A stretch of DNA of 64,000 bases. Source: Longimicrobiales bacterium (lineage in GTDB: Bacteria > Gemmatimonadota > Gemmatimonadetes > Longimicrobiales > RSA9). The stretch is taken from contig DATHUY010000053.1 of NCBI GenBank assembly GCA_035461765.1, positions 1 through 64,000 of the forward strand. The letters are read 5' to 3'. The notes beneath the pieces were generated by a model. It ran no database searches, was not told the origin of the DNA, and saw only the letters and a program-made list of their open reading frames with translations. Below, in pieces: positions 18,378-27,018 of the stretch. Position 1 is the first letter of the stretch. Each line of letters opens with the position of its first letter. The translations under genes and the position numbers were made by a program.

Positions 18378-20048
18378 CTACTTCGCGTACACCGTAAGCA
18401 CGCCGCGTCCCGGTATACCGGTCGAGAGTGCCTTGCCAGCCTCCAGAACGATCTCGGGCAGCTCCACACCGAACTGACTTACCGTGTGGTCGTCCGGACC
18501 CGTCGTGTATGATACGCCGTAGCGACCGGGCGGAAGACCGCCAATGGTGAAGTTGCTGGCGCCGCCAGACTTCACGACCACCGCGTACTTGCCGTTGCTG
18601 TTGATGAAGGCGAGCGGATCGAGCCCGCTCCTGCCCGTGGTGGCATCAACGCGCGTGGCACCCCTCCGGATGTACTTGAAGTACTGCCGCAGGTACTGCG
18701 AACGGCTCGCGAGCCTCACGATCGGATTCGTCGGATTCGATGCGTCGATGAGGAAGTGACGGCCGCCCGTGTCATTGGGCGCGCAACCCGCCAGCGTATA
18801 CTGCTGCCACGCCGAATTGCGCGCGAGCTTCAGGTCCTCGTGCAGATGCACGTAGCCGCTACCGATGTGCTCGGTCATGGCCGTACGAACACCGTACTGG
18901 ATCCCGCGCTGCGCGATGCTCTGCAGAAGTTGCGCGCTCGGGGCGGTGCCGTATCGATGGTACGCCAGCTCGCTGATTACCTGTGGTACGCCCGAAACGG
19001 CCACCATCTCATCGAAGAGCTCGAGTGCGCGGCTGGCGGTCATTCCGGACGGACCAATAAACTCAGGTGTGAAGCCGGCAGTGCGCAGTCGATTCGCTGT
19101 TGCGACGATCGCGTTCCCGATCTGCGTCCCGCTCCACCCGCCCTCCGTATTGTCGGGCTCGAGGATGATCTCCACGGCGTCCGGCACCAGGTTCCAGCGG
19201 TCGCGCAGGTGCTGGAACGTCGCCACCATGAACTCAGCGTACTCCGCCGGGTTGTTGCGGAAGTCCAGTCCGCCTGCCTTGAACTTGATGAAGTTCAGAT
19301 TCAGATAGAGCTGCTCGCCCGCCGCTTCAAGCCTCTGCTTCAGGGGCAGTACCGCCGTCTCGACCGCAAGATCCATTTCCGTGAAATTGTAGCCGGACGC
19401 ATTAATGGACCCCGGATTGGTATTGTCGTTGATAGCCTCGTACCAGACACTGGTATACTGTTGTTCGGTTATGCTCCCGTCGCGGAACGCGCCAAAAGGA
19501 TCGTCCGGTCGTTCGGCAGATGCACGCACCTCGAGTCGAATCCGATTGATGCCGAGGTCGAACACCGCGTCAAACAGCGGATCACGATATCGTTGGTAGA
19601 TTTCCGTCGGGAAGGGCACTCCTGCGCATGCCCACTGGCCGACCCACGCCGTGGCCTCCCAGCCATGCATCGTCTGGTACGCAACGCCCGGATTCAGCAT
19701 CACATCGCCCGTCGCTGACTGGCCGGGACTCACCGTCAGATTCGCCGAGGCAGATCGACCGCCACTGCTTGCGGTGATCTTCGTAGCACCGGCCGCCACG
19801 GCCGTAACCCGACCCGTCTGGTCGACGGTCGCGATACTCGTGGACCCGACGGTCCACGAAACCCTGGCTCCTGACAGGACGCCGTCGCTCGCGTCCAGCG
19901 CCGCCGCGTTGAACTGCTGCGACTGACCGACGCCCAGCGTGGCTGCGCTCGGATTGATGAGAATGGATGCGACGTTCGCCGATGGCCCGGCGCCGTCATC
20001 GCCGCACGCGAGCACAACCGTGACCATTAAAATGATAAAATTTCGCAT
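18378..20048 (-). CDS. Secreted lipoprotein with Ig-like domain and GH-A-type glycosidase barrel
   Basis: 556 residues from the ATG at 20048; an upstream in-frame start is less likely because this ATG begins a lipoprotein signal with lipobox VLAC (C15). Residues 25-108 form a Big_2-like Ig domain (SILINPSAATLGVGQSQQF). Residues 118-480 look like a clan GH-A barrel: TMHGWEATAW resembles the entry motif of GH30-like enzymes, E297 in ILEPDN is the likely acid/base and E393 in MTEH the likely nucleophile. It should be anchored outside the cytoplasm and cleave a beta-linked glycan, perhaps trimming the polymer made here. The first codons are unusually AT-rich. Confidence 0.75.
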   Translation of the reverse strand: MRNFIILMVTVVLACGDDGAGPSANVASILINPSAATLGVGQSQQFNAAALDASDGVLSGARVSWTVGSTSIATVDQTGRVTAVAAGATKITASSGGRSASANLTVSPGQSATGDVMLNPGVAYQTMHGWEATAWVGQWACAGVPFPTEIYQRYRDPLFDAVFDLGINRIRLEVRASAERPDDPFGAFRDGSITEQQYTSVWYEAINDNTNPGSINASGYNFTEMDLAVETAVLPLKQRLEAAGEQLYLNLNFIKFKAGGLDFRNNPAEYAEFMVATFQHLRDRWNLVPDAVEIILEPDNTEGGWSGTQIGNAIVATANRLRTAGFTPEFIGPSGMTASRALELFDEMVAVSGVPQVISELAYHRYGTAPSAQLLQSIAQRGIQYGVRTAMTEHIGSGYVHLHEDLKLARNSAWQQYTLAGCAPNDTGGRHFLIDASNPTNPIVRLASRSQYLRQYFKYIRRGATRVDATTGRSGLDPLAFINSNGKYAVVVKSGGASNFTIGGLPPGRYGVSYTTGPDDHTVSQFGVELPEIVLEAGKALSTGIPGRGVLTVYAK

Positions 20049-20066
20049 CGCTCCGAACATTAAGTT

Positions 20067-20094
20067 TACGCTCCAGTCAGGCAATACCACTCTG
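20067..20094 (-). promoter_or_regulatory. Candidate sigma-70-like promoter of the lipoprotein glycosidase gene
   Basis: Read on the minus strand, TTGCCT is followed after 16 bases by TAATGT in an AT-rich stretch just upstream of the ATG at 20048. The match to consensus is partial and the leader would be very short, so this is only a candidate. Confidence 0.25.
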
Positions 20095-20202
20095 AGACCT
20101 CACGGTTCCGGTGGGTGGCTATTACTGAAATCGTTGCCCCACCGGCCCTTGGACTGTCCCCGGTCCTGTCTGTGCGGCTCAAGGTCGACCGGCTTATGTA
20201 GC

Positions 20203-20219
20203 AAAAAGCGGCCCTCCGC
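20203..20219 (-). terminator. Short intrinsic-terminator-like hairpin after the sugar isomerase gene
   Basis: On the minus strand, GCGG-AGGG-CCGC (20219-20208) is followed at once by five T (20207-20203). It lies about 55 bases after the stop of the gene ending at 20275. The stem is only four pairs but all G-C, and it separates that operon from the glycosidase gene. Confidence 0.4.
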
Positions 20220-20274
20220 AGGATCGTGAGAGAATGCCAGCGGGCACGAAACGGCTGTTCCTGAGGCGGGATCG

Positions 20275-21081
20275 TCAACCGTACACGGCAGCCGCGAACT
20301 CCAGCGCGCGGCGTGCCGTTGGCAGGACGTCGGCGTCCGGTGCGCGCATCTCTATTGAGCACCAGCCGCTGTAGCCCAGCCCTCGCAGGGCGGCCGCATA
20401 GCCCGAGTGATCGACCTGCGATTCTGCGTTCACCGGCGCCAGATAGGGCTCGCTGATATGAAAGTGGCGGGGCAGGGGTCCGGCGCCGAGCGAACCCGGG
20501 CCATCGTGCGTCAGCGCCATGGCTGCACTGTCCACGTGCAGAGCGAAGCCGGGAGAATCAACCCGGTCGACGAGCGACTGCGCCTCTCTGAGTGTCTGCA
20601 CGAAATCGCAACCATACTCAGCCGGGTTGGGCTCGATGCAGAGTACCACGTCGAGCGCAGCGGCAGTGTCACCGGCCTGGCGGAAGAAATCCGTTGCAAT
20701 GCGGGTTCTCTCCTTTGCCGACAGATCTCCCGCCACCCTGTTGCGCGGCGAGCCGAACACGAGCGGTCCAGCGCCGAGCCACGCGGCCAGGCGAAACACG
20801 GCGTGGAGGTACGCCAGCAGCTCGGAACGCCGCGCCGCCGTGCCAAACAGTTGCAGATCAGGCCGTCCATAGAGGATAGCCTGGAGCGCGACGATGTCGA
20901 TGCCGCGCGCTTCCCATGTGGAGCGGTAGGCTGTCGCCTGCGCCTCGGTGACTGCATCGAGCCGAGGCCACACGGCGGTCGGAGCCACCTCCAGGCCTCG
21001 AACACCGAGCTCCTGAAGCAGGTGCGTTACCGCGGGCTCATCGGCCGGAGGCCAGGCGATGTTAGAGATCGCCAGCCGCAC
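20275..21081 (-). CDS. Sugar phosphate isomerase/epimerase (TIM barrel, AP-endonuclease-2 family)
   Basis: 268 residues. The chosen GTG at 21081 begins VRLAISNIAWP, the first barrel strand; the open frame upstream lies inside the preceding gene and does not look like protein. Barrel motifs include CIEPNPAEYG (metal-binding Glu), HVDSAAM and GWCSIEMR near the C-terminus. Family members isomerise or epimerise sugars or inositols. It is the last gene of the minus-strand operon that begins at 24814, overlapping the upstream epimerase by 20 bases. Confidence 0.8.
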   Translation of the reverse strand: MRLAISNIAWPPADEPAVTHLLQELGVRGLEVAPTAVWPRLDAVTEAQATAYRSTWEARGIDIVALQAILYGRPDLQLFGTAARRSELLAYLHAVFRLAAWLGAGPLVFGSPRNRVAGDLSAKERTRIATDFFRQAGDTAAALDVVLCIEPNPAEYGCDFVQTLREAQSLVDRVDSPGFALHVDSAAMALTHDGPGSLGAGPLPRHFHISEPYLAPVNAESQVDHSGYAAALRGLGYSGWCSIEMRAPDADVLPTARRALEFAAAVYG

Positions 21082-21847
21082 GGATTCGCTCTCTCGCGAT
21101 GAATTCCCGCATGGCACCGAGGATCGCTTCGCGCGAGCGCAGGTACGGCCCGTCGCCTCCGAGTGCCGCGGAATGAACCGTACGAAAGTCGTACTTTGCC
21201 GCTTGCTGCCGCATCTCGTTGCTGAACTCGAAGTCGAAGGCCTCACGCGCGACGTCCGCGACGCGGACGGGTTCCGTTGCGAAATTGATCAGGTCGATAG
21301 CGGCACGCCGGACTCTCTGAATGTCCAGCCACAGGTCCGACAGGTCATAAAACTGGAATGTGCTCTCCGGGTTTATCAGGTCGAGCCGGTTTCCATGAAG
21401 AAAATCGAACACGACGTTTTTCCTCAGGCCGGGCCCGAAGAGGCCGGGCAGTCGAACGATTGTCGAAGCGAAGTGGTCCGCCACGAATTCCTCCAGAATT
21501 CTGCGGTGGCGGCCATAGGCATCGTTTTGCCGATTGTCGATCGGAGTATTCTCATCGACGCCGATGGGTACGGGATAGACATCCACGGTCGAGATCAGCA
21601 CGAGGTGATCGGCCTGCACCTGCTTCAGCGCACCGACCAGTCGCTCGATGCTTCGACGGTCGAGCTCGGGCTGCTGATTGGCGAACCACTTCGTGCCGGG
21701 CGCGGCCGCACACGCAATGAGACTGTATTCGCGATTTGCGATCTGTTCGATGTTCGAGGAATTGAACAGATCATCAAAGTGCTCCTGCGCGGCGAGATTT
21801 CCACCAATGAAACCCGTGTAGCCGATCAGGGCCTGACGTCCCATCAT
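21062..21847 (-). CDS. SDR-type NAD-dependent epimerase/dehydratase
   Basis: 261 residues with an N-terminal Rossmann motif GYTGFIGGNLA. The catalytic tyrosine is probably in DAYGRHR, giving Y-x3-R where most extended SDRs have Y-x3-K. Either the neighbouring Arg substitutes, as in some atypical members, or catalysis is changed. The C-terminal half carries RVADVAREAFDFEF, typical of the substrate-binding lobe. The gene overlaps the stop of the upstream GT2 gene and itself overlaps the isomerase, so it is translated as part of the five-gene operon. The start could be either of two adjacent ATG codons. Confidence 0.78.
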   Translation of the reverse strand: MMGRQALIGYTGFIGGNLAAQEHFDDLFNSSNIEQIANREYSLIACAAAPGTKWFANQQPELDRRSIERLVGALKQVQADHLVLISTVDVYPVPIGVDENTPIDNRQNDAYGRHRRILEEFVADHFASTIVRLPGLFGPGLRKNVVFDFLHGNRLDLINPESTFQFYDLSDLWLDIQRVRRAAIDLINFATEPVRVADVAREAFDFEFSNEMRQQAAKYDFRTVHSAALGGDGPYLRSREAILGAMREFIARERIRAAGDL

Positions 21848-22680
21848 CGATGCACCGTCTCCCGGCCGCTCGGCGTCGACGGCGGATCAAACCGGTTGAG
21901 ACAGGCCGCAAACAGGGCGCGCAGGACGCGCAGGTTACCGCGTATGGGAGTGATCTTGGTCGGCGCGGGGGCCGCTGCGGGATAGGCGCGCGTCACCGGG
22001 ATCTCGCACACGCGGTAGCCCAGTCGGGCCGCGCGAATAGCCAGATAGTAGTGAAGCTCGTAGCCCGTGAAAACGGCCCGGAAAGGCGACACTCGCGGAT
22101 CGTTCAGGAATTCGCGTGCATACGCGCGGAATCCGTTCGTCGTATCGGTGTAGGGCCATCGGGCAGCGAGTCGCATGAGCGGTGCGTGAACGAGGCGGAC
22201 ACCCCACTTGCGGAGGAAGGGCGTGTTCAACGCGACGCCGCCAGGGACGTAACGCGACCCCTGGACGTGCTGACAACCACTTTCCAGAGCGCTTATGAAG
22301 CCCGGTATGGCAGCGGGATCATCCTTGTCGTTGCCGTCCATGGTAATAACGGCATCGTAACCCTCCCGCAGGGCAAAGTCGAATGCCATGACCATCTGTG
22401 CGCCGAGCCGGCCGGGCCCCTGCTTTACGAGAAGCGTGCGCACGCCTCGTCCTGCCAGGTTGCTGGCCGATGTGGACCCATCGCTGCTGCCGCCATCAGC
22501 AACAATGATATCGACGAGTCGGGTGTAAGGCTGCATGCGGTCCAGTTGCGCCAGGAGCCGCGGTCCCTCGTTGATTACGAAGATCGCAAGGCAGTAGCGA
22601 GTGCGCCGTTCCCGCCAGGCCTCCACCCGGTGCGGGACGACGTAATGGCCGGTGGTAGCAGGCGGTCTGGCCGCACTCAT
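21844..22680 (-). CDS. Family 2 glycosyltransferase
   Basis: 278 residues. The GT-A pattern is clear: FVINEGPRLLAQL, then IIVADGGSSDGST (nucleotide-binding Asp), and VITMDGNDKDDP, where the metal-binding DxD motif is seen as DGND. It resembles the dolichyl-phosphate sugar synthase-like branch and lacks obvious C-terminal membrane helices. It would transfer a sugar from a nucleotide donor at the cytoplasmic face. Four-base overlaps with both neighbours tie it to the operon. Confidence 0.85.
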   Translation of the reverse strand: MSAARPPATTGHYVVPHRVEAWRERRTRYCLAIFVINEGPRLLAQLDRMQPYTRLVDIIVADGGSSDGSTSASNLAGRGVRTLLVKQGPGRLGAQMVMAFDFALREGYDAVITMDGNDKDDPAAIPGFISALESGCQHVQGSRYVPGGVALNTPFLRKWGVRLVHAPLMRLAARWPYTDTTNGFRAYAREFLNDPRVSPFRAVFTGYELHYYLAIRAARLGYRVCEIPVTRAYPAAAPAPTKITPIRGNLRVLRALFAACLNRFDPPSTPSGRETVHR

Positions 22681-23678
22681 GATGTCGTGCGTTCCACCGA
22701 ATGGACGACCACATTGCGGCGCTGCTCGTCGGCAATGAGGATCGAGCTGTTGCGCTCCTCGAGCACATAGTAGAGCGGCCCCACCTTTACTTCACCGAGC
22801 AGGCGGCCCAGGTACTCGCTGACGAACGTGAGCGTAAGGAACAGAAAGAAGAATGCTACCGCGGATTGCATGGACAGCGTGACCCATCCTTCGGCGAAGC
22901 CGGGCTTGAACAGGTAGATCCCCACGATGTAGAACATGTAGAGCAGGTGGAAGGCACTTATGAGCAGGGCCAGCCATGTGATCAGCCGCAGCGGCCGTGT
23001 GGAGTTGGATACGACAATACTGATGGCGAGGTCAACTGATTCCACCAGGTTCTTGGTCCGGGGCGGCGTGCGACGCTGCACCGGATCATACTCGAAGCCC
23101 TGGTTGCCGTAGCCGACGAACGCGCTGAGCGTTCGCAGGTAACGGGTTCGGTCCTGCGTACGGATCACGGCATTCAGTGCCTGCCGGCTGAGCACGCGAA
23201 AGTGTGTGGAGTTGCGCGGCAGGTTGAGATCGAGCCAGCGGTTGCAAACCGTGTAGAAAAGGGAAGCACCGGCGCGCAGCCACATCGGCTCGCCTGCCCG
23301 TGTGCGACGGATGCCGAAGACAATGCCCGCACCCTGACGCGAGCGCTCGATCATCAGCGGTATCTGGTCCGGTGGGTCGCTGTCCGGCAGCATCACCACG
23401 ACGAAATCGCCGATCACGGAATCCAGTCCGGCGGAAATGGCGATTTCCTGACCGAAGCGGCGGGACAGTCGGATCAGGCGCACACAGGAATGGCGCTGCA
23501 GCAGATCTGTCGCGCGCTCCACGGTGTCATCGCGTGAGCCATCGTCGACCAGCACGAGCTCGTAGTTTTCATAGTTATCGGCCAGCATGCGTATGGTGTC
23601 ATCGACATAGCTGGCGATGATGTCGGCATCGTTGTGCAGCGGTGCCACCACCGAAACGAAGAGGTCAGTGCTCGACAT
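22677..23678 (-). CDS. Family 2 glycosyltransferase, polyprenyl-phosphate sugar synthase type
   Basis: 333 residues: a GT-A domain (VVAPLHNDADI, LVLVDDGSRDDT, VMLPDSDPPD as the DxD region) followed by two hydrophobic helices at about 230-290, as in ArnC/DPM1-like enzymes that charge undecaprenyl phosphate with a sugar. The lipid-linked sugar could feed the GT-C-like membrane proteins in this window. It overlaps the next GT2 gene by four bases and starts eight bases after the FAD oxidoreductase gene. Confidence 0.85.
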   Translation of the reverse strand: MSSTDLFVSVVAPLHNDADIIASYVDDTIRMLADNYENYELVLVDDGSRDDTVERATDLLQRHSCVRLIRLSRRFGQEIAISAGLDSVIGDFVVVMLPDSDPPDQIPLMIERSRQGAGIVFGIRRTRAGEPMWLRAGASLFYTVCNRWLDLNLPRNSTHFRVLSRQALNAVIRTQDRTRYLRTLSAFVGYGNQGFEYDPVQRRTPPRTKNLVESVDLAISIVVSNSTRPLRLITWLALLISAFHLLYMFYIVGIYLFKPGFAEGWVTLSMQSAVAFFFLFLTLTFVSEYLGRLLGEVKVGPLYYVLEERNSSILIADEQRRNVVVHSVERTTS

Positions 23679-23686
23679 ATCTGTAG

Positions 23687-24814
23687 TCAGTCCGGCTGCC
23701 GTATGGTTAACGCACGGATCTCGTCCATGACATCATAGATGCAGTCGATCTTCGATCCGATTATGCACGAAAGATCCGGCATGCCGACGTCCCGCCGGAA
23801 CAGGATCGGACGGCTGTCGTCCATCTCACTGCGCGGCAGCACGGTCTTGATCTCCCATAACGATCCCACGTGACGCGCTTCCCCCAGCGCCGGAATGTAT
23901 CTCTGTGCATCGCGCACCATGTGCAGAAACCTGCTGCGCTTCTCCACACGCTCCAGTACGGCATACGGGTCGGGAGGCTCCACGGCCGGGCTGTCATGCC
24001 ACTCCGCGTGGGGGGTGTAGCGGACGTGTGTAAATGAATGCACACCCAGAGATGGAAACGGCATGAACGAAAAGAAAGGCCCGCACATCACCGTCACGCC
24101 GAGTGCGGCCAGCGGCTCCGGCAACTCTGCCAGGGCGACCTCCGTGAGCTCATGCTTGAGCGGGAGGGCAGCGATACCCGAGTCGGCCAGAACACGGTTC
24201 GTCCGCGAGTACACGCAAGTGAACACCCGTGCCGCCGTTACCGTGTCGCGTTCCCCCACACCATGCTCGACGCGGATCCCTCCGCTGATGGGCTGCATCC
24301 TCCGGACGGGCCGCTCGACTCGCAATTCCACCTCTGCGGCGTGCATTTCCTCCAGCATTCGCAGACGCAGGCGCCGTGCGTCGAAGGCATATTCGCGCAC
24401 GCGGAAGACGCGCTCGATATGTCTGCGATCGAACAGGTCAGCCACCTCGGGCGCCGCCGGTTCCAGGGGTGCTGAAATCCGTTCGCAGAACCGTGTGAAT
24501 TGCTCCGCCGTCACGTGCGACCCGCTGCGCGCGATGGCGTAATACTTGTCGAAGCCATCGGTCACGCAATCGGCAAAGTCGCTTATGAAACGCGGGAAGT
24601 TCAGGCTGGAGCGCAGACCTGTGAGGAGACTGCGCGGATAGTGGTAGCCATGGTGGACACGCGCCTGATTCACGTAGGATGCGCGCTGAAGGATCTCGGC
24701 GCCGGCCTCCAGCACGAGAACGCGTTCACGGTGTGCTCTCGCCAGGTGTGTGGCCAGGCTGCACCCGTAGAATCCACCGCCGACGATGATCGTGTCGTAG
24801 TCTGTTGAGGTCAC
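23687..24814 (-). CDS. FAD-dependent oxidoreductase (DAO-like)
   Basis: 375 residues with a clear dinucleotide-binding start, DTIIVGGGFYGCSLA, followed about 25 residues later by VLVLEAG. The middle contains YVNQARVHHGYHYPRS and the end CIIGSKIDCIYDV. Related proteins act on sugars, amines or lipids. It is the first gene of the minus-strand operon 24814-20275 and is divergent from the gene at 25012 across a 197-base region. Confidence 0.78.
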   Translation of the reverse strand: MTSTDYDTIIVGGGFYGCSLATHLARAHRERVLVLEAGAEILQRASYVNQARVHHGYHYPRSLLTGLRSSLNFPRFISDFADCVTDGFDKYYAIARSGSHVTAEQFTRFCERISAPLEPAAPEVADLFDRRHIERVFRVREYAFDARRLRLRMLEEMHAAEVELRVERPVRRMQPISGGIRVEHGVGERDTVTAARVFTCVYSRTNRVLADSGIAALPLKHELTEVALAELPEPLAALGVTVMCGPFFSFMPFPSLGVHSFTHVRYTPHAEWHDSPAVEPPDPYAVLERVEKRSRFLHMVRDAQRYIPALGEARHVGSLWEIKTVLPRSEMDDSRPILFRRDVGMPDLSCIIGSKIDCIYDVMDEIRALTIRQPD

Positions 24815-24930
24815 TCGTCAGTCTGTGGTTCACGTACTACATTCATGCACCCGGTCATGAAAACACAAGACAACCAGTGGAATGGGCGGTCTCCATGCTT
24901 TCGCGCGACATCGCCCGGGTGGCATGCTTG

Positions 24931-24959
24931 TTGACCAGCGCGACCGCGTCCAGCATACA
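24931..24959 (+). promoter_or_regulatory. Sigma-70-like promoter for the operon starting at 25012
   Basis: TTGACC at 24931-24936, an exact 17-base spacer, then CATACA at 24954-24959, in the divergent region between the FAD oxidoreductase and the GT-C-like gene. The -35 matches five of six consensus bases and the -10 four of six. The predicted transcript starts about 45 bases before the GTG at 25012. It is the best promoter-like site in the window. Confidence 0.45.
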
Positions 24960-25011
24960 GAGTTATGAGCCCTGAAGCGAGGGTCGCATCGGGACGTTTC
25001 GAGGTGATAGC

Positions 25012-27018
25012 GTGCGCACCCGCAGGCGCAAGATCCATTCCCCGCAAGCAGTTGGGGAATCCCTGAAATCGACAGCCGCAAGAAGCGACGCGCCGTCGCG
25101 GGAACTGCTGCTCGGCCTGGCTATGTTCGCGGGTCTGGTGCCGCTTCTCGCGTTCGGCCCACTTCTGTTTCCCGTCGCCGACGATGTGGTGAGCGCTGCT
25201 GCCGCCGAGGGCTACAACTCGCAGGCTGCATACGTGATTGCCGCGTGCTGGCTTCTGCTCGTCACGGGAGCTGCAGCCCTGCTCGGTGCCGGACAGCCTC
25301 CGACGCCCGAGGCCACGGTCGCGCACGCCCATGGCGTCGCGCGGAGAGATCGTGGCCTGCAGATCGGGATGCTCGCAGTGTTTCTGCTCCTGATCCTGGT
25401 CTACTTCCCGCCCTTTCTGGCGGCTGGCGGTCCCTACATCGAAGATCAGATCCATCTGACGGCCCTGCATCGAATGCTGGACGGGCAACGCCCTTACACG
25501 GATTTCGAATTTCTGTACGGACCGCTCATGCTGTATCCGGCGCGGTTGTGGACGCAGGTATTCGGATATTCCGGCCTCAGCTTCTACAGCTATGTCGCGA
25601 TCCTGGAGGCGATCCAGTACGCCGCACTGTTCGCGATCGTGTGGGTGCTCGTTCCGAACCGCAACTGGAGGCTGGCGGCGCTGATCGTGGTCGGCGGCCT
25701 CATGTTCAATGCCCTCGTCGGCCCGAACTGGAGCTCGTCGCGCAGGCTGCTGGGGCTCGCCGGGATGGTGGCTGTTGCGCACGCGCCCCTGCGACACTCC
25801 GTTATCGCGACCGCTGCGATACTGCTGGGTCTCCAGCTGGCGTATTCGCATGACGTGGGTGTGGCCGCGCTCGTCGGTGCGGGGGCGATGTATGCGCTCG
25901 TGCTGGCGCGATCGCCAGGATGGCGCGTGGTCGCGTCCGGACTCGCAGTGGCGGCAGGAGCCGCAGCGGTCTGGTTCGTCACATCGCGCGCTCTGCTGGG
26001 CAGCGGCTTTGCGGATTATCTGGCGGAGATGCGGGACCTGACCGCCCGCTTCTCTGCCGGGGAGGCAGGCTTCAGGTTCTTCTGGACGGTGAACTCGCTG
26101 GCGCTGTTCGGGACGCTCATCTTCGCCGCGGTCGTGATCGGTGGTGGCCTGGTGCGAAACCGCGGACGCGATCCGCAGCGTCCGGACCTGCTCCTGCTGG
26201 GGGCGTTTGCGTATGCCCTCGTGAGCCTGAAGAGCGGGCTGAATCGTGCCGACCACTGGCACCTCGATGCGGCGATCGTTCCGCTCGCCATTGCATTGCT
26301 GGCGCCCCCAGGTCGAATGTTATATTTCGGCAGGCACGCACGCCGCCTGGTGCTGGCGCTGCTCGCCATTACGTCCATGACCTACGTCTTCGGTCTGCTG
26401 CCCAGTGGCAGTATGCTGGCATCCGGGTGGGTGCATGGTGCCGCGGCGACACTGGCCAGCCAGGACGCGGTCGCTTCGCCACCGCGCTCGCGGGCTCCCA
26501 TGATCGGCCGGGCTCGAACCGACTCCGAGTCTGTGGGTTATCGCCTCGCCGTCCTGCTGTCCAGTGCCGAGTGGGTTGATCGGCCGGTACTCTTCTACTC
26601 CGACGTGTGGTCTCTGCCCCGCAGCGTCGGTGTGTTCAAGAGAGATCCGATCAACGATGATTTTCTTTACTCGGATGAACGCGGCCTCCGGGTGCGGGCG
26701 TTTCTGGAGGAGCGTCCGGATGCGGTGGTGCTGATGAGCCAGGAAGTCCACGACAGGCTTTATGGAAGCTTGCCTGCGGATTCGTTCCCCGAGCACACAC
26801 GCCGCGTCAAACCGACGGTGGCGAAGCGGATGGCAGGGTGGCTCTCAACGCCGCACTACCGCGGGCTGACGACGGAGGTGCGACTCAAGGACGAACGCTG
26901 GCGCCGCACCGTCGGTGATTACATACGACCGCGCTACGTGGCGGTGGCCCGGACAGGGCGCATCATCATGCTGGCTCCGAAGCCCCGCGACACCATTCGC
27001 GAGCACGTGGATCAATGA
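25012..27018 (+). CDS. Polytopic membrane protein, possible GT-C-like glycosyltransferase
   Basis: 668 residues, GTG start, with about 10-12 membrane helices. The first large loop contains GGPYIEDQIHLTALHRMLDG, acidic residues in the place of GT-C catalytic residues, and FEFLYGPLMLYPARL next to it. The C-terminal 190 residues are soluble. No family could be named. The gene follows the promoter at 24931 and overlaps the third sulfatase-fold gene by ATGA; each of the three sulfatase-fold genes has such a large polytopic neighbour, which suggests they act together. Confidence 0.68.
   Translation: MRTRRRKIHSPQAVGESLKSTAARSDAPSRELLLGLAMFAGLVPLLAFGPLLFPVADDVVSAAAAEGYNSQAAYVIAACWLLLVTGAAALLGAGQPPTPEATVAHAHGVARRDRGLQIGMLAVFLLLILVYFPPFLAAGGPYIEDQIHLTALHRMLDGQRPYTDFEFLYGPLMLYPARLWTQVFGYSGLSFYSYVAILEAIQYAALFAIVWVLVPNRNWRLAALIVVGGLMFNALVGPNWSSSRRLLGLAGMVAVAHAPLRHSVIATAAILLGLQLAYSHDVGVAALVGAGAMYALVLARSPGWRVVASGLAVAAGAAAVWFVTSRALLGSGFADYLAEMRDLTARFSAGEAGFRFFWTVNSLALFGTLIFAAVVIGGGLVRNRGRDPQRPDLLLLGAFAYALVSLKSGLNRADHWHLDAAIVPLAIALLAPPGRMLYFGRHARRLVLALLAITSMTYVFGLLPSGSMLASGWVHGAAATLASQDAVASPPRSRAPMIGRARTDSESVGYRLAVLLSSAEWVDRPVLFYSDVWSLPRSVGVFKRDPINDDFLYSDERGLRVRAFLEERPDAVVLMSQEVHDRLYGSLPADSFPEHTRRVKPTVAKRMAGWLSTPHYRGLTTEVRLKDERWRRTVGDYIRPRYVAVARTGRIIMLAPKPRDTIREHVDQ

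Noticed and set aside
24811-26262. Minus-strand frame of 483 codons opposite the GT-C-like gene at 25012
   Set aside because: It covers the promoter region and the opposite strand of the membrane protein gene and lacks membrane or enzyme motifs.
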